Source: Ophiura sarsii
Lineage: Eukaryota > Echinodermata > Ophiuroidea > Amphilepidida > Ophiuridae
Reading direction: 5' to 3'
Assembly (NCBI GenBank): GCA_035610835.1
Contig: CM069447.1
Location: forward strand, 62,653,060-62,717,059
DNA length: 64,000 nucleotides
Below, piece after piece: positions 34,947 to 46,308 of this stretch. The notes beneath the pieces were generated by a model. That model saw only the letters and a program-made list of their open reading frames with translations, was not told where the DNA came from and ran no database searches. The position numbers were made by a program, and so were the translations under genes. Within the stretch, counting starts at the first letter, position 1. Each line of letters opens with the position of its first letter.

Positions 34947-35507
34947 CGAATTTATCGTTTAATCCAAAGGCCCCAATAAAAAAGGTGTTTAAACAGTCGC
35001 GGAAAACGAAACTTCAAATAAGGCGCAGAATTATCTTCCCTTCCTACCGCCGTAAAATTCCTTGAAGTTAACAACCCTTTAACAGGCTCTGCGCCGTCAC
35101 CTCTGTCTATAAAATCATCGCGAAAAACATGTTCGGTTATGTTATATGCAGAATCATTTATTTTTCGGCGTGGATTAGACCTTTTTGCGGTATATTTCGG
35201 CCTCAGAATGAACAGAAATCGACTCAGTTGCGTTTAAATCATCCGCCATTTTATTTGTTTATTATTTACGTGTCGTATTTTAAGAAACTCTTCCACAGAC
35301 GCAAAGCAATCGCTTTACACGTAATATCTTACCGATCATACCGCGTAAATGCTGGTAACGCGGTTAATCGACGATTATGGAATACATGTATATCGTGTGG
35401 TTTGACTTTCTTGTTTACACGATGGATCAGATTTCATACGTCTTAACCAATGAAATTGCAGTATTTACAACTACTAAACGATAAAAGTTAAGATTGTATA
35501 GCTGGGG
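34947..35507. other. No recognised feature
   Basis: The 105-codon frame at 35129-35446 has no recognisable domain. GC is slightly higher than in the neighbours. No gene can be supported. Confidence 0.4.
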
Positions 35508-35800
35508 CATTTTAAGGCGAGGTATCCATATCGGATCACAACATATTGCACGTTGTATAACATCTTTTGATTTTGTTTGTAGGTTGAAATAAATTTGTGC
35601 ATGGAAATGCTGACATTTTTTGTACATTTTAACTCATTTTTCTTAATTAATATACAAGTTACTAGGTTAGAACAGACATGTGACAAATGTTGTGAACATG
35701 TAAGACGAGCTTTCCCCACCGGCTGACAACATCTTGCACTCGGTTCAAAATTGTTGTGAATAGGAACTCAAACCCATCATTAGATTCAACTATTGTCAAG
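35508..35800 (-). repeat. Family C dispersed repeat fragments
   Basis: 'AGGCGAGGTATCCATATCGG' and 'CAACATATTGCACG' on the left, and 'CAACATCTTGCACTCGGTT' and 'AACCCATCATTAGATTCAA' on the right, both correspond to the family C layout seen at 217-360 and 26968-27110. The unit looks internally duplicated. Confidence 0.6.
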
Positions 35801-35939
35801 GCTAGTTACCGAAATTAACTTATCTCGTGATGAGTAAGTATTTACTGGACTCAAAAAGATAAGTGTTGAGATTTCAGATAATAGCGTAATAATGATCCAT
35901 CAATTGACAATTGAAGTCTGCTTATTGATTTAAATATCT

Positions 35940-36452
35940 GGAAACCGCGCCTTTCTTCAGTTACCCTGCTCTACCGACACGCATTTAGAGAGGTACCGGT
36001 ATTAGTGATTCCTGTAACATAATAACTGAGAGTCCTAGGACTGTAACTGTACGTGTTTTATACTGCACGCATCGGTAGTTTCTACAAGGTCGCGATCAAC
36101 ATGTTGTCATCCGGCATGGAAACCGCGCCTTTCTTCAGTTACCCTGCTCTACCGACACGCATTTAGAGAGGTACCGGTATTAGTGATTCCTGTAAATTAA
36201 TAACTGAGAGTCCTAGGACTGTAACTGTACGTGTTTTATACTGCACGCATCGGTAGTTTCTACAAGGTCGCGATCAACATGTTGTCATCCGGCATGGAAA
36301 CCGCGCCTTTCTTCAGTTACCCTGCTCTACCGAAACGCATTGTACCGGTATTAGTGATTCCTGTAACATAATAACTGTGAGAGTCCTAGGACTGCACGTG
36401 TTTTATACTGCACACATCGGTAGTTTCTAAAGGTTTATCTACAAGGTCGCGA
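35940..36452 (+). repeat. Tandem triplication, 178-bp unit
   Basis: Units start at 35940, 36118 and 36296 with 'GGAAACCGCGCCTTTCTTCA'. The first two are nearly identical and exactly 178 bp apart; the third has small deletions. Units contain 'GAGAGGTACCGGTATTAGTG' and 'GGTCGCGATCAACATGTTGT'. GC is higher than the surroundings, and no reading frame runs through the array. Confidence 0.95.
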
Positions 36453-36750
36453 TCTAATCAAAGTGAGTCTATTGGAGCTAGGACACTCAATAATGTGAGA
36501 TTTCTCTCACACCGGAATAATTCAGCGCTGAGAAGGCATCAGATTCTACGGAGGTGTACAGATGCCCAAAGGCAACATGATAAATGAGTGAGTCTTGTCC
36601 AATTGCTTCACGAGACAGATATAAGTACTGCCATACTGTTTAAAAAGTGATTTTTCACGTTCCCCGTCAGCTAAATCACACCTTCTACTTGAGGCCACTA
36701 ACCTATCAATCACCTTCCTACGCTTCATTCAGCAGTGGTGCCAGACTGTT

Positions 36751-36998
36751 TTAAAACACTTTCAACGCGGATATTGGTTTCATCTTTTACAAAACAGATT
36801 TTTCATAAACCTTTCCCAACTTTCAGGTCTATCTCAAGGAATACAAAGCCAATACTAGGCATGTTTGTACTTATTTCAATGCATTTTTCATGGTGATTCC
36901 AAATATGGTAATGAAATTCAATAATTGTGACATTTTTGAAACATTTTGTGAAGTTTTGGAATGTCGTCAACAGACACCTGCCGCGTTGAAAGTGTTAA
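36751..36998 (+). mobile_element. Family B MITE, complete
   Basis: Starts TTAAAACACTTTCAACGCGG and ends CCTGCCGCGTTGAAAGTGTTAA; 248 bp, with all interior landmarks. Both termini share the matching C-to-A and G-to-T change (CAACGCGG / CCGCGTTG), which keeps the inverted repeat paired. Confidence 0.9.
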
Positions 36999-37489
36999 TC
37001 CATGTAACTGGTTCATCAAATGGTGCTGACCTTTAACAAGTAAATTACAAATATGAAATAACCATACTTTATTATTTATAGCTCATTGACTTTTCAATTT
37101 ATCTTATTTCTATTCACGAAATACTCCAGAGGCCAATATGAAACACAGGACAATAAGGAATACTGCATTAGGTTAGGTTTACGGGTCCCAGGCCAAGTGA
37201 TCTATTGAGAATAGACTATAGGAAAGTCCATTACTGCCCTCGGTGTTCAATTAATTATTCTTTGGTACATTTCTTCATTCTCCAAAATCGTAAATAAATC
37301 AAGCTAAATCGTCTTACTTATTAATACTGCGTCGTCGTCTTCTTACAGATAACTGCAGTGGCTAAACCGCGTTAATAAATCATCCTGATACGGACGCTTG
37401 AATGTTCCGATGTTCCGATGTTTTTGTACGATTTAAAGGGGCACTAAGAGATCCTTCATGGAGGGAGCTCTCAATTTATTCAGAAGTTG
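36999..37489. other. No recognised feature
   Basis: AT-rich spacer between the family B copy and the family D fragment. Confidence 0.5.
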
Positions 37490-37571
37490 GGTTTTTCACA
37501 TAAAATACGTAATGCTTATAAACGTACTAACTACCACCTAAAATTATAGAGCTTAATTTGCAGTATTTCAT
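37490..37571. repeat. Family D fragment truncated at the LINE junction
   Basis: 'ACGTAATGCTTATAAACGTAC' variants, 'ACCTAAAATTATAGAGCTT' and 'AATTTGCAGTATTTCAT' match 28201-28276. Similarity stops at about 37571, which gives the LINE's probable 5' boundary. Confidence 0.75.
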
Positions 37572-40246
37572 GTTAGCGGGTCAGTACTGGGACAGAAGGT
37601 AACGGGAACCACTGTCTTAAACTCTTTCCCGAGAATGCCAATATGAGTCGCAGATCAAATAGAATACGTGAGCAGATGGGTGCTGGGCCCCTTAGGGTAC
37701 CCATCCGAGATGTTACTGAGAAAGAGGATGCAGAGTCTGTGAAGTGTGTCAATGATGACGGCGGTACCCGAAACTCGGGATTAACACAGAGGGGGTACAG
37801 CTTGACGGCAGCACTACTGAACAGTCTCATGTCAACCTGATGAGTAAGAAGAAGAGATGTTTCCATATCGGAACGTGGAATATAAGGACTATGAACAAGG
37901 AGGGAAAGCTAGAACTTCTTTTGGAAGAAGCACACCGCCAACATCTAGATGTCCTTGGTATCTGTGAAACAAGATGGAGAGGTGAAGGATCTTTCCAACC
38001 AGACAAGTACACCACAATTCTGCACTCCTGAAAAACCAAGAGAGTGGGGTAGCTGTTGTCCTAAAAGGAATAGCACGTAAAGCACTAGCAAGCTACAACC
38101 CCATTTCTGACCGGATCCTTGCTGCAAGACTTCATGCTAAACCTAAACCAATCACCATCCTCCAGGTATATGCTCCTACTTCAACCCAAGATGATGCTAT
38201 TATAGAGGAATTTTACGAGCAGCTCCAAAATGCAGTGGAGACCATAAAGAAAGGGGATGTGTGTGTAATTATGGGAGACATGAACGCAAAGATCGGAGAA
38301 GGAGAAGACAAAAGATGTGGAATTGGAAAATTTGGTCTGGGTGAAAGAAATGAAAGAGGAGACAGGTTTGCTGATATTTGCTGTGCTAACAACCTGGCTG
38401 TAATGAATACATGCTTCAAACACCGGAAGAGGAATTTATACACATGGAACTCACCTGGTGATTGCTACAGAAACCAGATTGACTACATCCTTATAAACAA
38501 ACGATGGAAGTCAAGTATAACAGATGTACGATCCTACCCCGGTGCTGATTGTGACACAGATCACTTACTACTGGCAGGAAAGATGAGAGCAAAACCAGTC
38601 TGTAACAAACACTAGAGAAAACAAGGCAAACTAGATGTGAAAACGCTTAACGACCCAACTACGAAAGCCAAGTTTGAATCTGAGACAGGTGCGCGATTTG
38701 AAGCAGAAGCTCTCCTTCAAGACCTTTCTAATATAACTCCAGAATCTCTATGGATGACTTACAAAACCATCTTATCTGAAACAGCTGAGGAGACACTTGG
38801 AAGAGTCAAAAGATCCCCAAAGACCCCATGGATCAGCAAAGAAGTGTTGAAACTAGCTGAGGAAAAAAGTCAACTACGCAAGCAAACCTCACCAGCCAAA
38901 GAAGAACGTTATAAAGAAGTGCGTACTGAAATTCAAAGACGAATCAGAAGGGACAAGGCAGTATGGCTTGAAGAGCAATGTCTACAAATAAAAGACTTTG
39001 ATGCAACTGGAAAATCAAAAGCAATGTTCAATCAGATCAGATCACTCCGAAATAAATCCACTCCATCAAACCAAGCATGTGTAAAAACACAGATGGAGCA
39101 GTGCTAAGTGAACCAACAAATATTATGAACAGATGGAGAGAGTACGGTGCCTCACTCTTTGAAAGTCCACATCAAGCTTTTCTCTGCAATGATAGAGATG
39201 GGATTTCCAGCACATCTTGTAGCACTGCTTCAATCCCTCTATGTGAATCAGAAGGCAAGGATCAGATGGAATGGTGAAAATACAGATGATTTCAACCTAG
39301 GTAAAGGTGTGAGGCAGGGATGCATTGCTTCACCACACATGTTCGTCTCCTACACAGAAAAAGTCATGAGAGACGCTGATGTTAACCAGTATGGGATAAA
39401 AGTAGGCGATACACCAATTTAAAATCTCAGATATGCCGATGACACTGCACTTTTTGAAACCTCTGAAGAAGACATCGAGAGGCTAACATCAGCTGTAAAT
39501 GACGCAGGCAGGAAGCTCAATCTCAAGCTCAATGTCAAAAAGACAAAACTTCTAACAACTGGAGAAGAACAGCCCGTGCATAATATCTCAATCGATGGTG
39601 AGGATGTTGAACAAGTTAGTCGCTTCAAATACATAGGCTCTGTGAAAACCACATCTGCTAGTTGCACAGCTGATATAAGAGCTAGAATCAGAATGGCCAA
39701 GGGAAGGATGATAGAACTCCAGGACCTATGGAATGACCGCAACCTCACAACAAACCTTAAAACAAAGATTGTAAAAGCATTGGTATGGAGCGTGCTCCTT
39801 TACGGTCTGGAGGGATGGACTCTAACCAAAGCAGATGAAAATCGCATAATGGCTGCTGAAATGTGGATCTGGAGAAGAATGTTAAGAGTTAACTGGAAGG
39901 AGAAAAGAACCAACATAAGTATCCTGAAAGAACTTGGTGTGAAGAGGCAACTGCTAGGAGAGCTTATCAAAAGAAAGCTGGCCTACTTCGGGCACATCAT
40001 TAGAGGCAGTGGTAGCTTACTGGCACTCCACATCATAGAAGGGAAAGTGGAAGGCAGCAGGAAAAGAGGTCGTCAAAGGAAACAATGGTTCGACAACATC
40101 AAGGAATGGACTGGTATGAGTCTTATAAAGGCCAAGCGTCTGGCACAAGACAGAGTAGCTTGGAGAAAGATGATCCGGAGATGTGATCGTATGGCAGCCA
40201 ATCGTCCCAACCGACGGAGGCCGCAGAAGAAGAAGAAGAAGAAGAT
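37572..40246 (+). pseudogene. Decayed LINE: AP endonuclease plus reverse transcriptase, RTE/BovB-like
   Basis: In order: a short 5' leader; an APE-type endonuclease from about 37840 with 'TWNIRTMNKEGKLELL', 'DVLGICETRWRGEG', then after a frameshift (about 38030) 'VIMGDMNAKIG' and the final 'DTDHLL'; a linker; reverse transcriptase with 'GVRQGCIASPHMF' and the catalytic box 'YADD' (39435-39446); and a C-terminal region with 'LLYGLEGWTL', 'MWIWRRMLRVNW', 'AYFGHIIRG' and 'GRQRKQWFDNI'. The last block is characteristic of RTE/BovB-type LINEs. It ends in an (AGA)n run at about 40224-40246. Damage: the frameshift near 38030, a stop at 38613-38615, a frame change near 39107, a stop at 39419-39421, and a deletion near 39170-39180 that removes the finger motifs and motif A (the first catalytic Asp). 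Not able to mobilise itself. Confidence 0.85.
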
Positions 40247-40485
40247 TTCTTTCTCTTGGAATGGAAATTTTATTGATGACTATATAGTAATACCTGGGCA
40301 GCATTTAATTCCATTGAATCCAGGTGCCCTTTACTACAGGGTGAATACAAACAAATTATGCACGGATTGAAACGGCTTGAAACGGCCAATTGACCTTGAT
40401 ACGTGCATTGAACCATGACATGGTTGTTGTTTGTATAAGCGTAGTTAATCTAGTTTATTTTCCCAACATTCGATATTGGTACAAT

Positions 40486-42679
40486 CATCATCATTGGTCG
40501 TCCGTGGACGAAATGGAGGAAGCATTCGCAACATACTGGGCCCAGATTTTCCTGTCATTCATGCGTTAGCGGATCTCTGGTGGATCTAAACCCATATCGT
40601 TCTTGACGGTATCAGGATACTGAAAGGGTCTTCTGCCTCTGTTAGCTTTCCCACCAGGAGGAGTCCAGAAAATTCAGGAGCACCCAACGAGGTTTCCTGG
40701 CAAATACCTGCTCCTTTGATGTTTCGAATCTGGCGGGTTCTTTTTTCTTATAAAATGAATTCCTGTCTGGCAAACGATTTTTAAGTCATCCAGACAATCT
40801 AGCTGGCAAAATTGGCATCAATTTGAGAGGTAATGATATCAAATTTGTGTTTTATGGATTTTATGGATTATATATTTAATGTTTAGAACAGAAAATTCGA
40901 TGAATTTAGCTGAAATATAAATAAATTATCCTAGCTGGTTGATATGTCTAAACACTCGTTCCCCTAGCTTTCAAAATTCTTCACAGAATTTGGCTTCTGG
41001 CTGCCAAAGGAGTATTTTGACCGGCCCTAGCTGGGAAATGTAGTTAATACCGCGCATTCTAGCTAGCTCTGAGGAGCAGCTAATGTTATGTATTACTACA
41101 TCCTGAACTTCTCGTCGGGTGCCCCTGAAAATTAGACGGGAGATAGGCTGGTTGGTTGTTCGTATGCAGTGGCCAGCAAACCATAAACGGCGCTGCCTGA
41201 TTATTGATGTTATATAGGGGGGATGTCGCCATATACCACGCTGTTTGGGATGTGATCCCCTCCAACTGATGTTAAATATTTTACGTAACAGTTGAGTATA
41301 GCATCCGTTTATTCGGTCTTTAATTTTCCTGCTGATGGTCCATGTTTCAGAGCCGTACAACAAAAATGCTTTCTACGCAGGCTTTGAATAATCTGATTTT
41401 TGTTGTTCTTTCGAGATCAGACTTCCAGATCTTCTGCAGACCATGCTTGTGCTTTCCTGCATTTGAATTCCTGAGATGTGTCTAGAACATAGGCCCCAAA
41501 GTATTTGAAATTGGAGACGTTTTCCAGCTCTACTCCTTTGCTGGCCTTTACACTGGCTGAGGTGGTGATATTAATAAGGAGGCTTTTTTGTTTTTCCTTC
41601 ATTCAAATGTAGGCCAACTGCATTTGATGCGGCCTCGACACTCTGTAACAGTGATTCCGCTTGACTGATTGATGTTGCTAGGAGAGCTATATCGTCTGCG
41701 AAATCGAGATCGTGAAGACGAATTTCAGGATAGCGTCTACTCAACCTAGGCTCCAGCAGAATACCTGTTTCATCATGGATGTCTGTCAGGGTACAGCGCA
41801 TTACGAAGTCAAGAATTGTGATGAAAATGAAGGGTGCCAAAGTGTCACCTTGAAGAACACCAGCTAAAATCTTGAAAGGTTCCGTCTCCCCATCGGGCGA
41901 TATGACAATTATAGCTGAAGAGTTGTCATACATTAATTTGATTGCCTTGACAATGGTGTCAGGGATAACATAGGCACTGAGGATGTCGAACATGCGATCA
42001 CGGTGTACTGAGTCAAAAGCCTTAGAGAAGTCTATGAACACGGCCAGTGGAAGGTTTCTTTCTTTCATTTCTTCAATTATTCTTCTCATGCTAGAATCTG
42101 GGAGATCGTGGATCATTTCTCTCTAAAGCCATTTTGATTCCATCGAAGAAGAGGGTCCACAAATGGGCGTATTCGGTTTAGTAACATACGATTGTAGACC
42201 TTAGCCCCAATACAGGAGAGGCTAATCCCTCTGTAGTTGGTTAGTTGAGAGAGATCTCGCTTTTGGGGGATAGGAATTATGGCACTCACTGACTACTGAC
42301 TAGGGATTTCATGGTGAATCAATGCTCTGTTGCAGATTTCCAGTAGGTGAGATCGGAATTGCTTTGACTTCCAAAGCTCAAGAGGAATGTTGTCCATTCC
42401 AATGGCCCCTCCTGGTTTAGCTTGATTGAGAGCAGACTCAACTTCGTCTAAGGAGAATTAATTGACTATGATTGGGAGAGTGCCTTCCACTACTGGTGTA
42501 ATGTCAAAAGACAGTGTCTGGAACAGTTGGTGGTTTTCCAAGAAGGTTTTGAAAATGGTGCAGCCAGGTTGTGATCCTCTCAACTAGTGAGCCTGCTATT
42601 CCATTGCTGGTTTTCTTACTTTTCTCCCAGTAATTTCATTGATGACTCATGCTTCTGTGTGTTTGTTGGAATGGGTACA
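40486..42679 (-). pseudogene. 5'-truncated LINE reverse transcriptase with 11-bp target-site duplication
   Basis: ATTGGTACAAT flanks the copy at 40475-40485 and 42680-42690. On the minus strand, from about 42480 down, come 'AKPGGAIGMDNIPLELW', then 'LTNYRGISLSCIG' (RT motif), 'NQNGFRE', 'FIDFSKAFDSVHR' (motif A), 'GVLQGDTLAPFIF' (motif B), 'LDFADDIALLA' (motif C, catalytic Asp pair, about 41691), then 'LYGSETWTI' and 'LWFAGHCIRT' in the C-terminal region. The 3' end finishes in short ATG repeats next to the duplication. All RT catalytic motifs remain but are split by frameshifts and stops, e.g. near 42117 and 41571. The endonuclease is absent. It differs from the LINE at 37572 (FADD rather than YADD). 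Confidence 0.85.
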
Positions 42680-43095
42680 ATTGGTACAATATAGGCCATA
42701 AATGAAAGTAATCGACTGAAAAATAAGCAAACAGTAACAAGTTTTGTAATCTAACCGCGTTTTTTTTGCCCTTAAAGACAGTTAAGACATGAATAATTAC
42801 TGTAGCATGATGAAATGGAGTGAGTTTACAAGCATGTCTTTTTGAACCTGTAATTGATTATAGGTTCCTGGCATATTAAATGAGCCAAAGGTGGTTAAAA
42901 CACTGTAGAAATAACTAGTTCAGATGATAATACTTCACATACTAAATATGTTACACAAATAAAATGTTCTGAAGACACCTTTGTTTTGGCCAGGCTCACA
43001 AATTATACGATCTAAAGTTGTTTGTAAGATATAAAATAAAATATTAGCGTCCTTGCCATTTAAAATTGAGATAAGTTATTTCTCTTTGTTGATAT

Positions 43096-43227
43096 TAAGT
43101 TTTTAAAGAAGCCTTCCTTCGACGTGCCCACCATTTTGCTGAAGACATGTGTGTGTCCTGTCCGACATGTTGGGAACAGCTCGCCTAACCATTCCCTTGT
43201 GGCAGCGTAGGGGCTGTCACTTCGACA
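43096..43227 (-). pseudogene. Possible DDE transposase remnant (mariner-like)
   Basis: The minus strand encodes about 44 open codons including 'SDSPYAATREWLGELFP'. The pattern A-x-R-E-W-L-x-E-x-FP resembles the stretch just before the last catalytic residue in mariner/Tc1-type transposases. Only a short piece is visible and no catalytic triad can be placed. It lies inside the TIR element 40348-43561, where a transposase would be expected. Confidence 0.35.
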
Positions 43228-43562
43228 CATGCACATGGAGGTTGACTGGTGATGCCAGTATTCAGATTTGCCTTTTCATTTGACACCTTGGTATCAGAAG
43301 ATTAACTGCTTGTCCTAGAGTTAAAGAATTAAATTTTTTCAGGAAAACTTTGACAATTGGTGTGATGATAATGACCATTTTAGCCAAATCTATTTTAGTG
43401 TGTGTAAATCCCATAGGAATGGCGAAAAACGCGTCACGGTTTGCTTATTTTTCAGTCGATTATTTTCATTTAACTACGCTTTATACACACAGAAACAATT
43501 TCATGGTTGAATGCACACATTAATGTCAAATGGCCGTTTCAATCCGTGCACAATTTGTTTGA

Positions 43563-44084
43563 TACTCGCTATACGAGGGGCATTCAATAAATACCTGCAA
43601 CCATTGAAAATCTCTGAACCGTGACATGTGTCATTAAAATAAACTTATGATACTTAAACTGTAAGTCTTACCCCTTTCTCACGGAAAATTTCAAACATGT
43701 GGGTCATTTTTATCATGCAATTTCAGTACTATAAACATCATGGTCTCTGGGCACTGAAAATTGACAATCAGCATTATAAATCAAGCGCCAATATTATAGC
43801 ACTGTTAACGCACGTATCTTAATGCAAGCCATAAACTTGTCTTTCAAATTTCCCGCCATTGTAACATTTTATTCCCCAACCAGTGCCCTGAGATCAAGGT
43901 ATTCACAGTGCTGAAATGTAAAATATAATAAAAATGACCTACATGTACGTGTTCGAAATTTTCTGTGAGAAAAGAGTAAGACTTGCAGTTAAAGTATCAT
44001 AAGTTTATTTTACTGACACGTGTCACGGTTTAGAGTTTTTCAATGGTTGCAGGTATTTATTGAATGTCCCTCGTATAGCGAGTA
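43563..44084. mobile_element. Mariner-type MITE with ~150-bp TIRs
   Basis: The left arm starts 'TACTCGCTATACGAGGGGCA' then 'TTCAATAAATACCTGCAACC'. The right arm ends 'GGTTGCAGGTATTTATTGAA' then 'TGTCCCTCGTATAGCGAGTA'. Complementarity continues about 150 bp inwards ('TCATAAGTTTATTTTA', 'GTAAGACTT'). ACGAGGG...ATTCAATAA ends bordered by TA are typical of mariner-family elements. Non-coding interior. It abuts the previous element directly. Confidence 0.8.
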
Positions 44085-44513
44085 GATTGCCATTGCGACC
44101 GGATCTTACTAACTAGATACAAGAAATCAATCATTTCATGTCCTTTAAGTTTGACCGGAAATATAATAAGCGTCTTTTTGCTCGATACGTAATGGACACA
44201 TAATCGTTTCATTATGTTTGATACTAGACATGGTTTGACAATATCACTGGCTTTTACAACTTGCAACCCGGGGGCGCTCACATTATTACCAACGGGATGG
44301 TAAGGCTGAATATTTGAAACTTTTACTAAGACGGTGTTTTCGACCTAACAAGGGCTGATTGGAATACCATTTCGGCGGGGTTTTTTTTGCAAAATGGGAC
44401 CCGTTTTGAAGGATTTCAAACAAAGTTGGACTCACGTCTAAAGATTTATTTCCTACCAAAAGCTACTTAATCAAAGGACACATACCCGTGGCCGTATGAT
44501 ACCTTAACACTTT
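44085..44513. other. No recognised feature
   Basis: A 74-codon minus frame (44057-44281) overlaps the MITE end and has no domain. Confidence 0.5.
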
Positions 44514-44751
44514 CCACGCGGCAGGCGTCTACAGACGACACTCCAAAATTTCACAAAATGTTCACAAATGTAAAGATTATTGAATTTCATTACCATATTG
44601 GAATCACAATGAGAAATGCTTTGAAATCAGTACAAACATACCTAATATTGGTTCAGTAATTCTTGAGATAGGCCTTGAAAGTTGGGAAAGGTTTCTAAAA
44701 AATCTATTTTGTATATGGTAAAACTAATAGCAGCGTGGAAAGATATATTAA
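44514..44751 (-). mobile_element. Family B MITE, reverse orientation
   Basis: Starts TTAACACTTTCCACGCGGCA and ends GCAGCGTGGAAAGATATATTAA. The interior landmarks run in reverse complement ('TTGAATTTCATTACCATATT', 'GAGATAGGCCTTGAAAGTT'). 238 bp. Confidence 0.85.
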
Positions 44752-45319
44752 GGGTTCCCCGCTCCAACTATCAGATATGAAATCATGATGGTCAGGTTTT
44801 AATCAGCACATCCAAATTAAGTACATGATATAGACAGGATGATATTATTAGACATGTCAAAACTTCAAATCATGGATTAAACAGCTGGTAGCAGATACTC
44901 CATTAATAGGATTGTCCATTTTGTAAATACAAGTTGAGGTGGTTATGGTGTATAAAAGCTTTGACCAATAAAGACGGTATAGCTGCTTTTGAATGGGGCG
45001 GGGTTGAATTGTTAACCCAGTTGTTGAAGTAAACACCTCAATCACCTTTATTTCTGACCGACCATTTGAAATTTTGGTTACCTTACCTTACCTAGGCTTT
45101 TTCAGCCTCTTCCATCTGTGTCTATCTTGTGCTTGTCTTGTCCATGTTAAATTTTGGTTAATGCTTTGTAAATGTATGTCAACAAATTGAACGCATTTTG
45201 ATTTTTGATTTTTTTTAATTGAAAATGTTCGAGAATCTTTTATTATTTGTTTTGAAAATGTCGAAGTTTATTAAATTCACCAACATTTCACGACATTTCG
45301 GAGGGGAAAATCCTTAGAA
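44752..45319. other. No recognised feature
   Basis: AT-rich sequence. 'ACCTTACCTTACCTAGGCTT' near 45081 is a short local repetition. Confidence 0.45.
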
Positions 45320-45425
45320 CAATAATAATAATAATAATAATAATTAGTATTTGTATAGCCCTTTTCAAAGTGATCAAAGCGCTGTAATTTCGCTGCAGGT
45401 GAATCATCAGAATCAGGTCGCATCA
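45320..45425 (-). mobile_element. LINE 3' tail, minus strand
   Basis: (AAT)8 at 45321-45343, then 'TAGTATTTGTATAGCCC' and 'AAAGCGCTGTAATT'. Read on the minus strand this is an AGCGCTTTG-type hairpin, a TATA-like stretch and a trinucleotide tail, as in L2/CR1-like LINEs. Confidence 0.55.
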
Positions 45426-45900
45426 ACTAGGGTGCTGCCAATTTCTAGCACAAACCTATCCGCACTTAGATTGTAACAGGACGATGGGGTGTGTTCGTCG
45501 TCGCCTGAGCGTCTAGGACTTGATAGCAGTAGCGGGACAGAGTTTCTTTATGAGACGTCATTACACGTGCAATACAGCTTTGTTTTATTGTCATGTTATG
45601 TCTCCTGAAATTCATCCGCTCAATCACGTAATTCGTCAATGTCTAATGTGCTGAATATCTGGTGTTCATACTCCAGGACAACGGTTGTCGCTCTATCGCA
45701 CATTGAGAGTATTACTTGTCACTCATTGGTTCATTTTCCACTGGAATGGACCATGGAGAAAGGATGATACACCTATAGGCGAAACTGTCACTTGTAGCGT
45801 GAAAATAGACAATATCACCTTGTCTCGCGCGACTATGCGACACTTATTATTGCTTACCGGTAGACACTCAACCTGAAAATGGAGAAAGGGAGTCGACAAT
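45426..45900. other. No recognised feature
   Basis: A 63-codon frame at 45685-45876 has no domain. No shared repeat is seen. Confidence 0.45.
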
Positions 45901-46308
45901 GAGCGTGTTTCTACTGGGGCACTGCAAAGCTAACGGCAAGATTAAACGGTAAGATTTACCGTTAAGTTATTAATCCCCCTGTTTCTACTCGCGAAAAGTT
46001 ACCGCTAAGTTTATCGATCCTAGTCGATGGGCCACAACATTTGACCTTTTGTTATACCAAACAATGCCACCCCACCCGAAAAAGATTGCCTCACAATGTG
46101 TATAATCCAGCGTGACACAGAACATAACGGTAAGATTAATCGGCTGGCTGTTTCTACTGGGAAATTTGCCGTTTCTTACAGGTACCAAACCTGGTTTGTG
46201 AAGGTTTTTGCGGTTACAAAAAAAATACCGATTCTTAACGGTATTGGGCTGTTTTTACTGGGCAAACTTACCGGTAATTAACGGTATGTTCCCAGTAGAA
46301 ACACGCTC
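45901..46308 (-). mobile_element. Family E element, copy 2 (complete termini)
   Basis: GAGCGTGTTTCTACTGGG on the left and CCCAGTAGAAACACGCTC on the right are perfect 18-bp inverted repeats. The interior matches copy 1 (22679-23070) on the opposite strand. 'AACGGTAAGATT' and 'ACGGTA' variants recur inside. 408 bp, non-coding. Confidence 0.9.

Larger units (their letters stand above)
40348..43561. mobile_element. DNA transposon with ~150-200 bp inverted ends, split by a LINE
   Basis: The left arm (40348-40446, continuing after the LINE at about 42700-42770) and the right arm (about 43420-43561) are complements: 'CACGGATTGAAACGGC', 'GTATAAGCGTAGTTAA' and 'AATCGACTGAAAAATAAGCAA' on the left have matching complements on the right. 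TACAGGGTG just outside the left arm (40336-40344) may be its true terminus. Without the LINE the element is about 1 kb. A possible transposase remnant lies at 43096-43227. Confidence 0.75.

Noticed and set aside
35129..35446. 105-codon frame as a small gene
   Set aside because: No domain, no start context or splice signals, and length within chance expectation for this composition.
37837..37846. A second CTGATGAG-like hammerhead core in the LINE
   Set aside because: The sequence CCTGATGAG has no downstream GAAA with a stem II, and it lies at the endonuclease start.
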